NCBI RefSeq assembly: GCF_001433995.1 | Contig: NZ_AZCX01000007.1 | Location: 40,632 to 104,631 of the forward strand | DNA: 64,000 nucleotides | Origin: Secundilactobacillus kimchicus JCM 15530 | GTDB lineage: Bacteria; Bacillota; Bacilli; Lactobacillales; Lactobacillaceae | Reading direction: 5' to 3' | Shown here: positions 1-7,974 of the stretch, one piece after another | How the letters are laid out: each line of letters begins with the position of its first letter | How positions within the stretch are numbered: position 1 is the first letter of the stretch | Translations under genes and position numbers: made by a program | The notes under the pieces: model-generated | Database searches by the model: none | The model's input: the letters and a program-made list of their open reading frames with translations, nothing else | What the model was told of the DNA's origin: nothing

Positions 1-1343
1 GCAGCGATTAATGCTAATCCGATGAGGATCATAAAATCAATGTGACCACCGGCTAATGTGGCTGCTGCGATGTTATCATGATGTCGTTCTTGCGACGAAA
101 TGACGGCCGCTAATACGCCCGTGCCGATGGAACCGGCGTACTGTTGCATCATGCTAAAGAGAGAATTTTGATCCGCCTTGTTCTCCAGACTCACATGGGT
201 GCTGGCATCCGACATCAAGTTTCCGAAGCCAAAGTTAAAGCCAAGCCGGAGTAAAACAAAGAAGATGGCGAGTATTCCGGCGTTAAGTTGATCGGTGAAG
301 ATAGTAAAGAGACTCACGCTTAATAGGACGAACCCGTTGGCAAAAAGGAGTGGCAACGGGAGGCCCTTGTGATCGTAAACGGTTCCGGCGACTGGTCCCA
401 GACAAGCACCAAGCAGGGCGCCTGGGAATAAAATCATGCCGGCGGTTAGGGAGTTAGCCTCCAAAACATTCTCGGCAAATATCGGAATAACAAAGGAAAT
501 TCCGATATTGATAAACTGAAAGAAAAAGTAGTTAATGAGTTGGAGTCGGATAATCGGCCGCTTAAGAATCCGCCAGTCTAGCAATTGTCGGTGACCTGTC
601 CGGGCATGGTAAATTTGAAGTAAAATGGCAACGATGGCAACGGCCAGCCACAGCCCAAACTGGCTGCTGGTAAAGCCGTGAAGGCCAGCTTGGTTAAACG
701 CCCAAACAAGGCTGGCGAAGATCACAGTCATTAGCCCCAATCCTCCGAAGTCAAAGGCACCATTTTTGTGACTGGCTTTGATGGTGATAGTGCGCTCGCC
801 CAATAGCGCGACTAAAACGATGAGGGGCAGTGCACACCAGAAAATGGCTCGCCAACTTAAGAGTTGGTTCATGACACCACCGTATGTGGGGCCTAGGGCG
901 GGGGCAAACGAAATAATCATGCTTGCGATGCCGACGTAAACCCCGAGACGGTGTTCAGGAACACTTGACATAATCAAATGAAACATTAACGGGGTGGCGA
1001 AGCCGGTTGCAAAAGCTTGGGCAAGTCGGCCGATTAATAACACCCAAAAATTGGGAGCGGCGGCGCATAGCAATGTCCCGATGAGCACCATAAAGATAGC
1101 GGTGCGAAAAATCGTTCGCGCGTCAAAGCGCTTGATGGCATAGGCGGTTGTGCCCATAACCAAGGTGACGAGCAACAAGTAGCCCGTCGTTAACCACTGA
1201 ACAGTGGCTAACTTTTCGTGAAATTCGGCGATCAACGTCGGAAATGTCACGTTCATGGAGGTCTCTACCAAGATGCCGATAAAGGCTAATAGCCCTGCGG
1301 CGAGAATCGAAAGTTGGGTCTTTCGGGTAACGGTTTGTTCCAA
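1..1343 (-). CDS. MFS multidrug exporter, DHA2 (EmrB/QacA) type, C-terminus outside window
   Basis: The reverse strand reads through from a TTG start at 1343 to the window edge, giving about 447 codons of a polytopic membrane protein. It begins LEQTVTRKTQLSILAAGLLA, then a first helix containing ETSMNVTFPTLIAEF and QWLTTGYLLL, which is typical of 14-helix drug:proton antiporters of the DHA2 family. A GAGAGGGA ribosome site lies about 6 bases upstream of the TTG, and no better start is visible. The family exports drugs or toxic metabolites across the cytoplasmic membrane using the proton gradient; the substrate cannot be told. The gene is incomplete, with its 3' end beyond base 1. It is divergent from the Nudix gene and has its own promoter with a palindrome. 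Confidence 0.85.
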   Translation of the reverse strand, partial: MEQTVTRKTQLSILAAGLLAFIGILVETSMNVTFPTLIAEFHEKLATVQWLTTGYLLLVTLVMGTTAYAIKRFDARTIFRTAIFMVLIGTLLCAAAPNFWVLLIGRLAQAFATGFATPLMFHLIMSSVPEHRLGVYVGIASMIISFAPALGPTYGGVMNQLLSWRAIFWCALPLIVLVALLGERTITIKASHKNGAFDFGGLGLMTVIFASLVWAFNQAGLHGFTSSQFGLWLAVAIVAILLQIYHARTGHRQLLDWRILKRPIIRLQLINYFFFQFINIGISFVIPIFAENVLEANSLTAGMILFPGALLGACLGPVAGTVYDHKGLPLPLLFANGFVLLSVSLFTIFTDQLNAGILAIFFVLLRLGFNFGFGNLMSDASTHVSLENKADQNSLFSMMQQYAGSIGTGVLAAVISSQERHHDNIAAATLAGGHIDFMILIGLALIA

Positions 1344-1378
1344 TATGGTCCCTCTCTTCCAAAATAGTTCCGGTTTGG

Positions 1379-1408
1379 ATTATAGCATTGCAATTTAGCT
1401 AAATGCAA
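1379..1408 (-). promoter_or_regulatory. Promoter of the MFS gene with a palindromic candidate operator in the spacer
   Basis: On the reverse strand, TTGCAT is followed by an 18-base spacer and a perfect TATAAT, about 36 bases before the TTG start. The spacer holds the palindrome ATTTAGCTAAAT (1393-1404), flanked by TTGCA/TGCAA. A palindrome between -35 and -10 is a typical place for a TetR- or MarR-type repressor, which often controls drug exporters. No such regulator gene is visible in the window. Confidence 0.55.
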
Positions 1409-1442
1409 AGTAGGCTGGCCGGCCGGTGGTTGAGCAACCTGT

Positions 1443-1448
1443 TATAAT
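1443..1448 (+). promoter_or_regulatory. Candidate -10 box for the Nudix gene
   Basis: A perfect TATAAT lies 33 bases before the Nudix start. No good -35 box is visible at 16-18 bases upstream, so the promoter is weakly supported. Confidence 0.35.
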
Positions 1449-1481
1449 GGTTGTAATTGATTAACTAAAGGAGGGCGTTTC

Positions 1482-1949
1482 ATGGCTGATTATATTCATG
1501 AACTTCGGGGGTTGGTTGGGCACCGACCACTCATTTTGACGACGGCAGCTGGTGCGTTACTTGACTCGCAGAATCGATTGTTATTGCAGGAGCGAACCGA
1601 TACAGGTGACTGGAGCTTTCCCGGCGGTTACATGGAGTTTGGCGAAAGTTTTCAGGAGACTTGTCAGCGCGAATACCTTGAAGATGCCGGGGTCGCGGTC
1701 GAATGTGAGCGTTTAATTGCGCTGTTTGATCATGATTTCTACACGTATCCAAACGGCGACCAGACCCAGTTGATCACGGCCTTGTACTTGGTTCACCAAG
1801 TGGGCGGTGAGCTACTGACAACGGCAACTTCGGAAACTCAGCAGGTCAAGTACTTCCCGTTAGACCAATTACCACCGTTCTTTAATGATCAGTCCAAAAA
1901 GATGGCCCAAAAAGTGATTGAGATGGTGGCGGCAAATGAAGCAGATTAG
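1482..1949 (+). CDS. Nudix hydrolase
   Basis: This 155-aa protein carries a full Nudix box, from GGYMEFGE to REYLEDAGV at roughly residues 48-71. It fits the GX5EX7REUXEEXGU pattern that binds the metal and hydrolyses a nucleoside diphosphate linked to another group. Its substrate (sugar nucleotide, dNTP or other) cannot be read from sequence. An AAAGGAGGG ribosome site lies 7 bases before the ATG. Its 3' end overlaps the start of the next gene by 14 bases, suggesting translational coupling. Confidence 0.9.
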   Translation: MADYIHELRGLVGHRPLILTTAAGALLDSQNRLLLQERTDTGDWSFPGGYMEFGESFQETCQREYLEDAGVAVECERLIALFDHDFYTYPNGDQTQLITALYLVHQVGGELLTTATSETQQVKYFPLDQLPPFFNDQSKKMAQKVIEMVAANEAD

Positions 1950-3177
1950 GGTCTTTGACGAGCATCAGCGAGCTATCGTTGTCGCTCCGGCGGGTAGCCG
2001 ACTACTCACTGGAATCGGTGGTTTGCGGCAGGCGATTGCACCATCCGTTGTAGTCGAGGCGTCAGCTGAAGTGCAAGATGATCAAGGCAATCGCTGGTAT
2101 CACGGCTCAACGGGGCTAGTACCAGCTGAAGACGTGGTGTTGATTCCGCAAATGATGACCCGCCGACCGTTACCGCAGCCGCAAAAGGCCAGAGTCGTGG
2201 TGCCAGGCGGGACATGGACCACGGATCCTAACCATCAGACGGCTCGTCATTGGTCGCTAAAGGCGGTGTTGACTGTCGTGGCCACGGCAACGAGTACGGT
2301 CGGTGATGTCTTTGAAACGGTTGACCATCAGTTTGTTGCTAGCGAAGATGTCTGGCTGACGGGTACGCCGATGCAGTTTGAAATTATCCGCGCGGTTTCG
2401 CAAACTATTCAGGTGATTGCATCCGTGCCGGAACCCGTTTTGGATGACCAACTGCAACTGGTCACAACGCAGCCGCCATTTGCGATGGTGGCCGTTGAGG
2501 CCGAACTAGTTGATCGATTAGGCGACCATTACTGGCGGTTAAAAACGGGGGAATTGATGGCTAAGGCCAACACGGTGGTAGTCATGGCTGATCTCGGCGT
2601 AGACACCACGGCCCCCATTCTTAAGTTGGGCGCGGAAAATATCAATCAAAATTTTTGGGGAATGCCAAATGGGTGTGAACCAGCAGCACTGCTGGAAGGT
2701 CTGCACCTAGAAGCGCAAGCGGCCACGCTTAGCTATGGTGACTTCTTGCAGCAGATGCCCATTTCGGCTGATTATAACCCGTACCACGGCTTTGGCGGCG
2801 ACCCGGCAACGTCCGTTCATGGCCGCTTTGAAGCCATTTTTCCAACGCCATTGAGTCGGTGGGCCAGCCGTTATGCAACTGTTCGAGATTTAAGTGGTAG
2901 CACGGTCAGTCAGTTAAAACAGGTCGTGAGTCAAAAAAACCCCGTTATCGCTTATGTGACAGTGGGATTTGAGACCCCCGAGTGGGCCGTTTATTCATTT
3001 GGAAAAGCGGTCACGAACAATCACGCCGTTTTGATTGACGGTTGGTTTGACCAGCTGATCCACGTGTCAGACCCGATTGACGGGCCGTATTGGCTACCAG
3101 TTTACCGGTTTGCAGCGGCGTACAATGCCCGCTATTGGGCGGTCGGGATTATGGAATCAACCCTAACTGGTGCTTGA
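1936..3177 (+). CDS. C39-like cysteine peptidase domain protein
   Basis: About 413 aa from the ATG at 1936; an in-frame TTG at 1918 has a poorer context. The N-terminal half looks like two or three small beta-rich repeats, comparable to SH3 or SLAP-type modules. The C-terminal ~200 residues resemble the Peptidase_C39_2 family: Cys in NGCEPAAL, then His in NNHAVLIDGW, then an Asp in VSDPIDGPY. No signal peptide or membrane segment is visible, which is odd for a family that often acts at the cell surface. It overlaps the Nudix gene at its 5' end and the convergent DmpA-like gene by 29 bases at its 3' end. Its substrate is unknown. Confidence 0.7.
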   Translation: MKQIRVFDEHQRAIVVAPAGSRLLTGIGGLRQAIAPSVVVEASAEVQDDQGNRWYHGSTGLVPAEDVVLIPQMMTRRPLPQPQKARVVVPGGTWTTDPNHQTARHWSLKAVLTVVATATSTVGDVFETVDHQFVASEDVWLTGTPMQFEIIRAVSQTIQVIASVPEPVLDDQLQLVTTQPPFAMVAVEAELVDRLGDHYWRLKTGELMAKANTVVVMADLGVDTTAPILKLGAENINQNFWGMPNGCEPAALLEGLHLEAQAATLSYGDFLQQMPISADYNPYHGFGGDPATSVHGRFEAIFPTPLSRWASRYATVRDLSGSTVSQLKQVVSQKNPVIAYVTVGFETPEWAVYSFGKAVTNNHAVLIDGWFDQLIHVSDPIDGPYWLPVYRFAAAYNARYWAVGIMESTLTGA

Positions 3178-4246
3178 GTTCGGTTAATTGAGCTGTTGGG
3201 TGCACCGCGAGATATTGGTCAATCGCATCGCGTAAGCTTAATCGAGGCTGGCCTTTGCGGTCAATCATTGTGGTTGCGTGAGTTAAGACGCTCAGCACGG
3301 CCTCTTCCACAACGGCCACGGTCATTCTAAAATACCGGTCAAACCGATCGTCTGAAATGGCTTGTTGCTGACTGAGTTCGTGGTGACTGAAATGGGGGAC
3401 GCGATTAGCCGTTGAAAAAGCTAAGACGAGTTCGCCGCTGCCATTGCCAATAAAGGCACCGGTGCGGGTGATGCCCACACTAGCCCGTTTGGCAATCCGG
3501 CGTAACTGACGTGAATTGAAGGGAATATCGGTTGCTAAAACGGTGACGATACTCCCTTTTTCCTTGGCCTTTTCAGCGGCTTGAAAGGCAGCTAATTGGG
3601 CGCCGACGGGAACGTTATAGATATTAAGATCGCGAAGAAAGCCGTAGTTGGAGAGGACAAAGGCGCCCATGGTGAAGCGGTGACCGTCAATGTCAATGGT
3701 GCGGGATGCGGAACCGACGCCGCCTTTTAGGTCGTAACAACACATCCCGGTACCAGCGCCAACGGCGCCTTCTTCAACCGTTTCGGTAGTGGTGTTGAGG
3801 GCGGTCAACACGTCTTGTTCGCTGATAATTCGGTCGCGAATATCATTAATTTCACCATCGTTACACTCCATGACAACCGGATTAACAGTGCCCGTGCTGT
3901 CTCCAATGGCAGGATTTGCGGCCAGTAATTCGCCGATTAAGGCGTTTTGAGCGGTGCCCACCGCGAAGGTGTTCGTGAGGACAATGGGGGTCTCAAGCGT
4001 TCCTAATTCGTTAATCTGAATGGTCCCGGTGCTTTTACCAAAGCCGTTAATAACATGAACGGCAGCCGGGCATTTGGCAAGAAAGACGTTGTCGCGAGTC
4101 GGACGAATGACGGTGACGCCGGTGTGATGGTGCCCCGTATTGATGGTCACCTGGCCGACGGTGACGCCAGCAACGTCGGTGATGAGGTTGCGCGGGCCCG
4201 GTTGGGTGTCACTAACCGGATCTAAGAATGGTTGATTAAGTCCCAT
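3149..4246 (-). CDS. DmpA-type aminopeptidase (P1/S58 family)
   Basis: This 365-aa protein resembles DmpA-like N-terminal nucleophile hydrolases, which cleave N-terminal residues, including D-amino acids in some members, and activate by self-cleavage. The expected self-cleavage site is Gly231-Ser232, in EKGSIVTVLATDIPF; Ser would become the N-terminal nucleophile of the beta chain. Other family-like stretches are NLITDVAGVTVG near the start, GAVGAGTGM and NGSGELVLAFST. It starts 2 bases after the stop of the dipeptidase-like gene, with its ribosome site inside that gene, so the two form one operon. Together they could handle D-Ala-containing peptides (inference). Confidence 0.88.
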   Translation of the reverse strand: MGLNQPFLDPVSDTQPGPRNLITDVAGVTVGQVTINTGHHHTGVTVIRPTRDNVFLAKCPAAVHVINGFGKSTGTIQINELGTLETPIVLTNTFAVGTAQNALIGELLAANPAIGDSTGTVNPVVMECNDGEINDIRDRIISEQDVLTALNTTTETVEEGAVGAGTGMCCYDLKGGVGSASRTIDIDGHRFTMGAFVLSNYGFLRDLNIYNVPVGAQLAAFQAAEKAKEKGSIVTVLATDIPFNSRQLRRIAKRASVGITRTGAFIGNGSGELVLAFSTANRVPHFSHHELSQQQAISDDRFDRYFRMTVAVVEEAVLSVLTHATTMIDRKGQPRLSLRDAIDQYLAVHPTAQLTELKHQLGLIP

Positions 4247-4248
4247 AA

Positions 4249-4854
4249 TTATGTTGTCCTTTCATGGTCGTAGTCGTTGGGGTTCACTTGAGCGGGCTCG
4301 TAGCTGTTGGCATCGTTATCTTGGTAGTCCCACCATTCATTCTCGTAGCCATGAAAATCGGCTTGAGTCATAGCCGATAATAAGGCCCGGTAAGTGACTT
4401 CTTGAGCAGCAGTTCTGGGAAAGTCCCGTTTTGCCCGGTTACTGAAATCGTCGAATCCGCTTTGCATGGGAATTTCCTGACCAGCCATGTCAGTGAGGGT
4501 CAGGTCAAAGGTTACACCCTTTTCGTGGCTATAGTTTGGGTTGGGCGGGGCCACCCAAGTCGGGTCTGGCCAGGTGGAAAAAAGCCGTTGCTGGGCGGTC
4601 GTGGGTCGGTAGGCATCCCAGACTTTGAGCCGGTAACCCTGGGAGCGCAGTTGTTGTGCTGCAACGGCCAGCTTTTTGGCTGTCCCAATGCGAGCAATGG
4701 CAACGGTGAAATCGTAGATGGCCTGACCCGTGAAATTATCGTTGGTCGCATACTTTAGGTCCACGATAATACTGGGATCAACTTGTTGAATATTAATGAA
4801 TCCTGGGTTGGCACTGATAGACTTGGCCAGCCGATTGTGATTTTGAGGTAACAT
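4249..4854 (-). CDS. D-Ala-D-Ala dipeptidase-like protein (VanX/Aad family, M15D)
   Basis: This 201-aa protein matches the VanX/DdpX/Aad family of cytoplasmic zinc dipeptidases that split D-Ala-D-Ala. Visible motifs are IVDLKYATNDNFTG, Arg83 in WDAYRP, His110 and Asp117 in SHEKGVTFDLTL, and Glu173 in NEWWDYQD. In VanX the last metal ligand is His in EWWH; here the corresponding residue is Asp176, read as a GAC codon. This may be a lineage variant or may change metal binding. It is the first gene of a two-gene unit with the DmpA-like aminopeptidase. Confidence 0.85.
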   Translation of the reverse strand: MLPQNHNRLAKSISANPGFINIQQVDPSIIVDLKYATNDNFTGQAIYDFTVAIARIGTAKKLAVAAQQLRSQGYRLKVWDAYRPTTAQQRLFSTWPDPTWVAPPNPNYSHEKGVTFDLTLTDMAGQEIPMQSGFDDFSNRAKRDFPRTAAQEVTYRALLSAMTQADFHGYENEWWDYQDNDANSYEPAQVNPNDYDHERTT

Positions 4855-4966
4855 TAACTGGACGCCCCCTTAGAGTCGGGCTAGAATAACAAACAGTAGG
4901 AAAAAATGTCCGCCATCATTTTATCATAATTTGCGATGGCAGACCTGTGTTTGAGGGGGATTATTA

Positions 4967-5803
4967 ATGAGTCGAAAAGATGGCCATTCGCACACTGAAT
5001 TTTGCCCACACGGGAGTGGCGATGATGTCGAGCAAATGATTCAAAAGGCAATCAAAATGGGATTTACCCAGTACTGTGTGACCGAACACGCGCCGTTGCC
5101 TGATAGTTTCAAGGACCATTACGCGGGCGTTGAAACTGGGCTGACGGAAGCGGCAATGAGCAAGACCGATATTGGGCGGTATTTGGTTAAAATTGCGGCT
5201 TTAAAGCAAAAGTACCGCAGTCAGATTCACATTAAAGTGGGGTTTGAAATTGATTATCTTCCCACTGAGGTTGAGTGGACCAAGGCGTTTATGGCCGAAT
5301 ATGGCCCCCAAACTGATGAAAATATCTTATCGTTGCATTTTTTACAGGGGGTCAATGATAAGTTTTGGTGTGTAGACGATACGCCGGAGGACTTTCAAAA
5401 GGGGCTGATGGCCAGATACTTTGATCCTCAGGACCTGTATGCCAAGTATTTGAGTACCTTACTGACGGCGGTTCGCGAAGATTGGCGTAGTCCAAGTCTG
5501 AAGCGCATTGGTCATTTGACGTTGTTTAAAAAATTCCAAGATATCTTTGGATTACCCAATGAGCTCAGTGATGACAACAAGCGGTTAATGGGGGCCGTTC
5601 TAGCGACAATTAAGGCGCAGGGGTTTGAAATTGACTATAACGCAGCGGGCCTATATAAGCCAAGCTGCAACGAAGCGTATCCTGATTGGTGGACGGTTCA
5701 ACAGGCTAAGGCCATGGGCATTCCACTCGTTTATGGGAGCGATGCCCACAGTGTCGCTGAAGTGGGCCAGGGGATTCATGATATTGAGACTCGGATAAAT
5801 TAA
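4967..5803 (+). CDS. hisK: Histidinol-phosphatase, PHP family
   Basis: This 278-aa protein is of the HisJ/HisK type, hydrolysing L-histidinol phosphate in the eighth step of histidine synthesis. PHP metal-binding motifs are visible: DGHSHTEFCPHG at residues 5-16, VTEHAPLPD near residue 40, and GSDAHSVAEV near the C-terminus. The start has a GAGGGG site upstream. It lies just before the T-box leader and is outside the leader-controlled transcript, so it may be expressed separately from hisZGDBHAFIEC. It supplies the only step missing from that operon. Confidence 0.9.
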   Translation: MSRKDGHSHTEFCPHGSGDDVEQMIQKAIKMGFTQYCVTEHAPLPDSFKDHYAGVETGLTEAAMSKTDIGRYLVKIAALKQKYRSQIHIKVGFEIDYLPTEVEWTKAFMAEYGPQTDENILSLHFLQGVNDKFWCVDDTPEDFQKGLMARYFDPQDLYAKYLSTLLTAVREDWRSPSLKRIGHLTLFKKFQDIFGLPNELSDDNKRLMGAVLATIKAQGFEIDYNAAGLYKPSCNEAYPDWWTVQQAKAMGIPLVYGSDAHSVAEVGQGIHDIETRIN

Positions 5804-5821
5804 AAAATAATTAAAAAATTG

Positions 5822-5849
5822 TTGACATGTTAGAAAATAGTGGTAAATT
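5822..5849 (+). promoter_or_regulatory. Promoter of the his operon
   Basis: A perfect TTGACA (5822-5827) is followed after 16 bases by TAAATT (5844-5849). It sits 20-50 bases before the T-box leader begins, where the his operon promoter is expected. Confidence 0.6.
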
Positions 5850-5892
5850 GTACTTATTCAATTAAAACTAAATGACAAAATAAAGTTGTGAT

Positions 5893-6170
5893 TAGAACAA
5901 GTACCCTGTTGAATCTGTCAAGAGAGTTCGGGATGATGAGATCCGGACCAGATTCACGGGCGAAACCACGTCTATGAACTGTTCGACCGAAGCACTCAGT
6001 AAGTCGTTCCGCATGTTTAGCGTTATCAGGGTTACCCTAGCTGTTACTTTTTGGTGACTAGTTATCGGCAACGTAAGGTCGACCATCGTGAGGTGGCGAC
6101 AAATTGAGGTGGAACCGCGATTAATACTCGTCCTCGTAAGCTATTGGTAGCTTACGGGGACTTTTTTTGT
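5893..6170 (+). promoter_or_regulatory. T-box leader controlling the his operon
   Basis: The T-box core AGGTGGAACCGCG is at 6107-6119, directly before an intrinsic terminator (6132-6169). Stem I can be drawn: GAACA (5895-5899) pairs with TGTTC (5980-5984), and GAATCTG pairs with CAGATTC higher up. T-box leaders bind a specific tRNA; uncharged tRNA stabilises the antiterminator. The context and a CAC triplet at 5967-5969 in the lower internal loop suggest a His specifier. However, the loop is large and an overlapping ACC (Thr) is possible. The T-box base after TGG is A, which pairs with a U discriminator rather than the C usual in tRNA-His. Confidence 0.9.
6132..6169 (+). terminator. Intrinsic terminator of the T-box leader
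   Basis: CCTCGTAAGCTA pairs with TAGCTTACGGGG around a TTGG loop, followed by a run of seven T. It lies immediately upstream of hisZ and would be displaced by the antiterminator when uncharged tRNA binds. Confidence 0.9.
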
Positions 6171-6188
6171 CAGAAGGGGGATAGCGAG

Positions 6189-7340
6189 ATGAAGAATCGA
6201 AATTTACCAAATGGAACCCGTGATGAGTTTGGAACGCGTGCAGAGATCAAAGAAACCATCCAGGAACGGCTGTTCAAATTATTTAGAGACCGGGGATTTA
6301 ATCGGTTAACAACGCCGATCCTAGAGTATGCTGATGTTTTCTCGCCATTAAATCTTGAAAATGTCAGACCTTACCAACTATTAGATGAACAGGGAGAAGC
6401 CCTTGTTTTACGCCCAGACTTAACTTTACCCGTCGCTCGGATGATGAGTACGACAGGCATCGAGGTGCCGGCTAAATGGTACTACGGCGGGGATGTTTTC
6501 CGGCTTAATAAGCAGCTATCGGGGAGTTATAACCAAGTCACTCAGGCTGGAATCGAGATTGTCGGTTATGCCGGTCTGAAAGGTGAATGGGAGTCCTTGG
6601 CAATTGCCGTTCAAGGATGTGAAATCAATGCGGTCAAGGACTTAACCATCGAATTGAGCGATGCCCGGTTTGTCGATGCGGTGTTCGCCCAGCTACCATT
6701 AGCTGACCCAACGAAACAAGCGTTGAAGCAGGCATTATTTGATAAAGATCTGACGCGCTACCAGCAGTTAGCCCAGTCGTTGGCTAACACTGCGTACCAG
6801 CCATTTATCTCAGAGTGGCCCTGGTTATTTGGGGCGGTTGATTTGGTGATGGCGACCGTGAAGACACTGCCAGACCAAGAACAGCTCCAACCGATTTTGA
6901 CCGACCTTGAAAGGACAGTTCAGTTTATCGAAGCTCAGACTGGCGATTTAACGGTCGTGTTGGATCTAAGCCGGCCGACACCGCAAAGCTACTATACGGG
7001 AATGGCGTTTCGAGGGTATACCCAATCCGATGCCGATTATCTGTTTAGCGGCGGCCGCTATGACAAGTTATTGACCAGCTTTCAAAAGGTTCAGGAACCT
7101 GCTGTGGGCGTTGCATTTGACGTCGATGCGTTAGCCGATCGGGCAGCGGGGCCAGTTGATGTCGTGCAAACGTTACTCTACTTTGAGCCAGAGCAATGGT
7201 CAGTGGCGGAAGCGGCGTTGAAAAAAGATCCCAATGCGACGTTGTGTTTAGCAGATAGTCTAGCTGAGGCCCAAGCCATTGCCCGAAGCCAGCAAATGAC
7301 TCTTGTTAATTTGGCGGCGAACCAGGAGGTGGGCGCATGA
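6189..7340 (+). CDS. hisZ: ATP phosphoribosyltransferase regulatory subunit
   Basis: A 383-aa HisRS-like protein without aminoacylation function. Class II synthetase-like stretches are visible (NGTRDEFGTRAEIKETIQER, ENVRPYQLLDEQGEALVLRP, and SGGRYDKLLTSF near residue 285). HisZ pairs with short HisG to form the active, feedback-regulated first enzyme of histidine synthesis. The ATG at 6189 has an AGAAGGGGG site; an upstream in-frame start would fall inside the terminator. It overlaps hisG by 4 bases. Confidence 0.93.
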   Translation: MKNRNLPNGTRDEFGTRAEIKETIQERLFKLFRDRGFNRLTTPILEYADVFSPLNLENVRPYQLLDEQGEALVLRPDLTLPVARMMSTTGIEVPAKWYYGGDVFRLNKQLSGSYNQVTQAGIEIVGYAGLKGEWESLAIAVQGCEINAVKDLTIELSDARFVDAVFAQLPLADPTKQALKQALFDKDLTRYQQLAQSLANTAYQPFISEWPWLFGAVDLVMATVKTLPDQEQLQPILTDLERTVQFIEAQTGDLTVVLDLSRPTPQSYYTGMAFRGYTQSDADYLFSGGRYDKLLTSFQKVQEPAVGVAFDVDALADRAAGPVDVVQTLLYFEPEQWSVAEAALKKDPNATLCLADSLAEAQAIARSQQMTLVNLAANQEVGA

Positions 7341-7969
7341 CAATCAAGATTGCTTTAACCAAAGGGCGGGTCGAAGAACAAGTTGTGCCCCTGTTGGAAC
7401 AGTGTGGCGTAGACGTTAGCGGAATCAAGCATAAGGGGCGGCGCTTGATCTTTGATGAAGATGACACCTTCGAGATTATTCTGGTCAAGGGTCCCGACGT
7501 TTTGACTTACTTAAATAACGGTTCCGTTCATATTGGCATTGTCGGTAGCGATATCTTGGCGGAACAGCAGAACTCGCAGTACGACATGTTGGACCTGGAG
7601 GTTGGCAAGTGCCGGTTTGTCTTAGCATCTACTCGGGACTACAATCCACATCAGGTTCGCCGCAAGATTATTGCAACGAAGTACCCGACCATCACCAAGC
7701 GCTATTTTCAAAGCATTGGTGAGGATGTCGAAATTATCAAAATCGAGGGATCGGTCGAGCTGGCGCCACTGATTGGCCTAGCCGATGCCATTGTTGATAT
7801 TACGGAAACAGGGACCACGTTGCGGGAAAATGACTTACAGGTCTATGCTGACTTGCAACCAGTGAGCACGAAGTTAGTGGTCAACCGGCTGGCGATTAAG
7901 CAGTATAAACCGCAGATTAAACAACTAATTGAAGCCTTAACTCAAGCAAAATTAACCTTAGGAGAGTGA
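7337..7969 (+). CDS. hisG: ATP phosphoribosyltransferase, short form
   Basis: At 210 aa this is the short HisG that lacks the C-terminal regulatory domain and needs HisZ, which is encoded directly upstream. It joins ATP and PRPP, the committed step of histidine synthesis. Typical stretches are IALTKGRVEEQ at the N-terminus, GIVGSDIL, and the PRPP-binding region ADAIVDITETGTTLREN near residues 150-166. It overlaps hisZ by 4 bases (ATGA), and hisD follows within a few bases. Confidence 0.96.
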   Translation: MTIKIALTKGRVEEQVVPLLEQCGVDVSGIKHKGRRLIFDEDDTFEIILVKGPDVLTYLNNGSVHIGIVGSDILAEQQNSQYDMLDLEVGKCRFVLASTRDYNPHQVRRKIIATKYPTITKRYFQSIGEDVEIIKIEGSVELAPLIGLADAIVDITETGTTLRENDLQVYADLQPVSTKLVVNRLAIKQYKPQIKQLIEALTQAKLTLGE

Positions 7970-7974
7970 CCACC

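Noticed and set aside
4402..4758. Top-strand ORF of 118 codons
   Set aside because: It lies entirely antisense to the VanX-like gene, whose motifs are clear.
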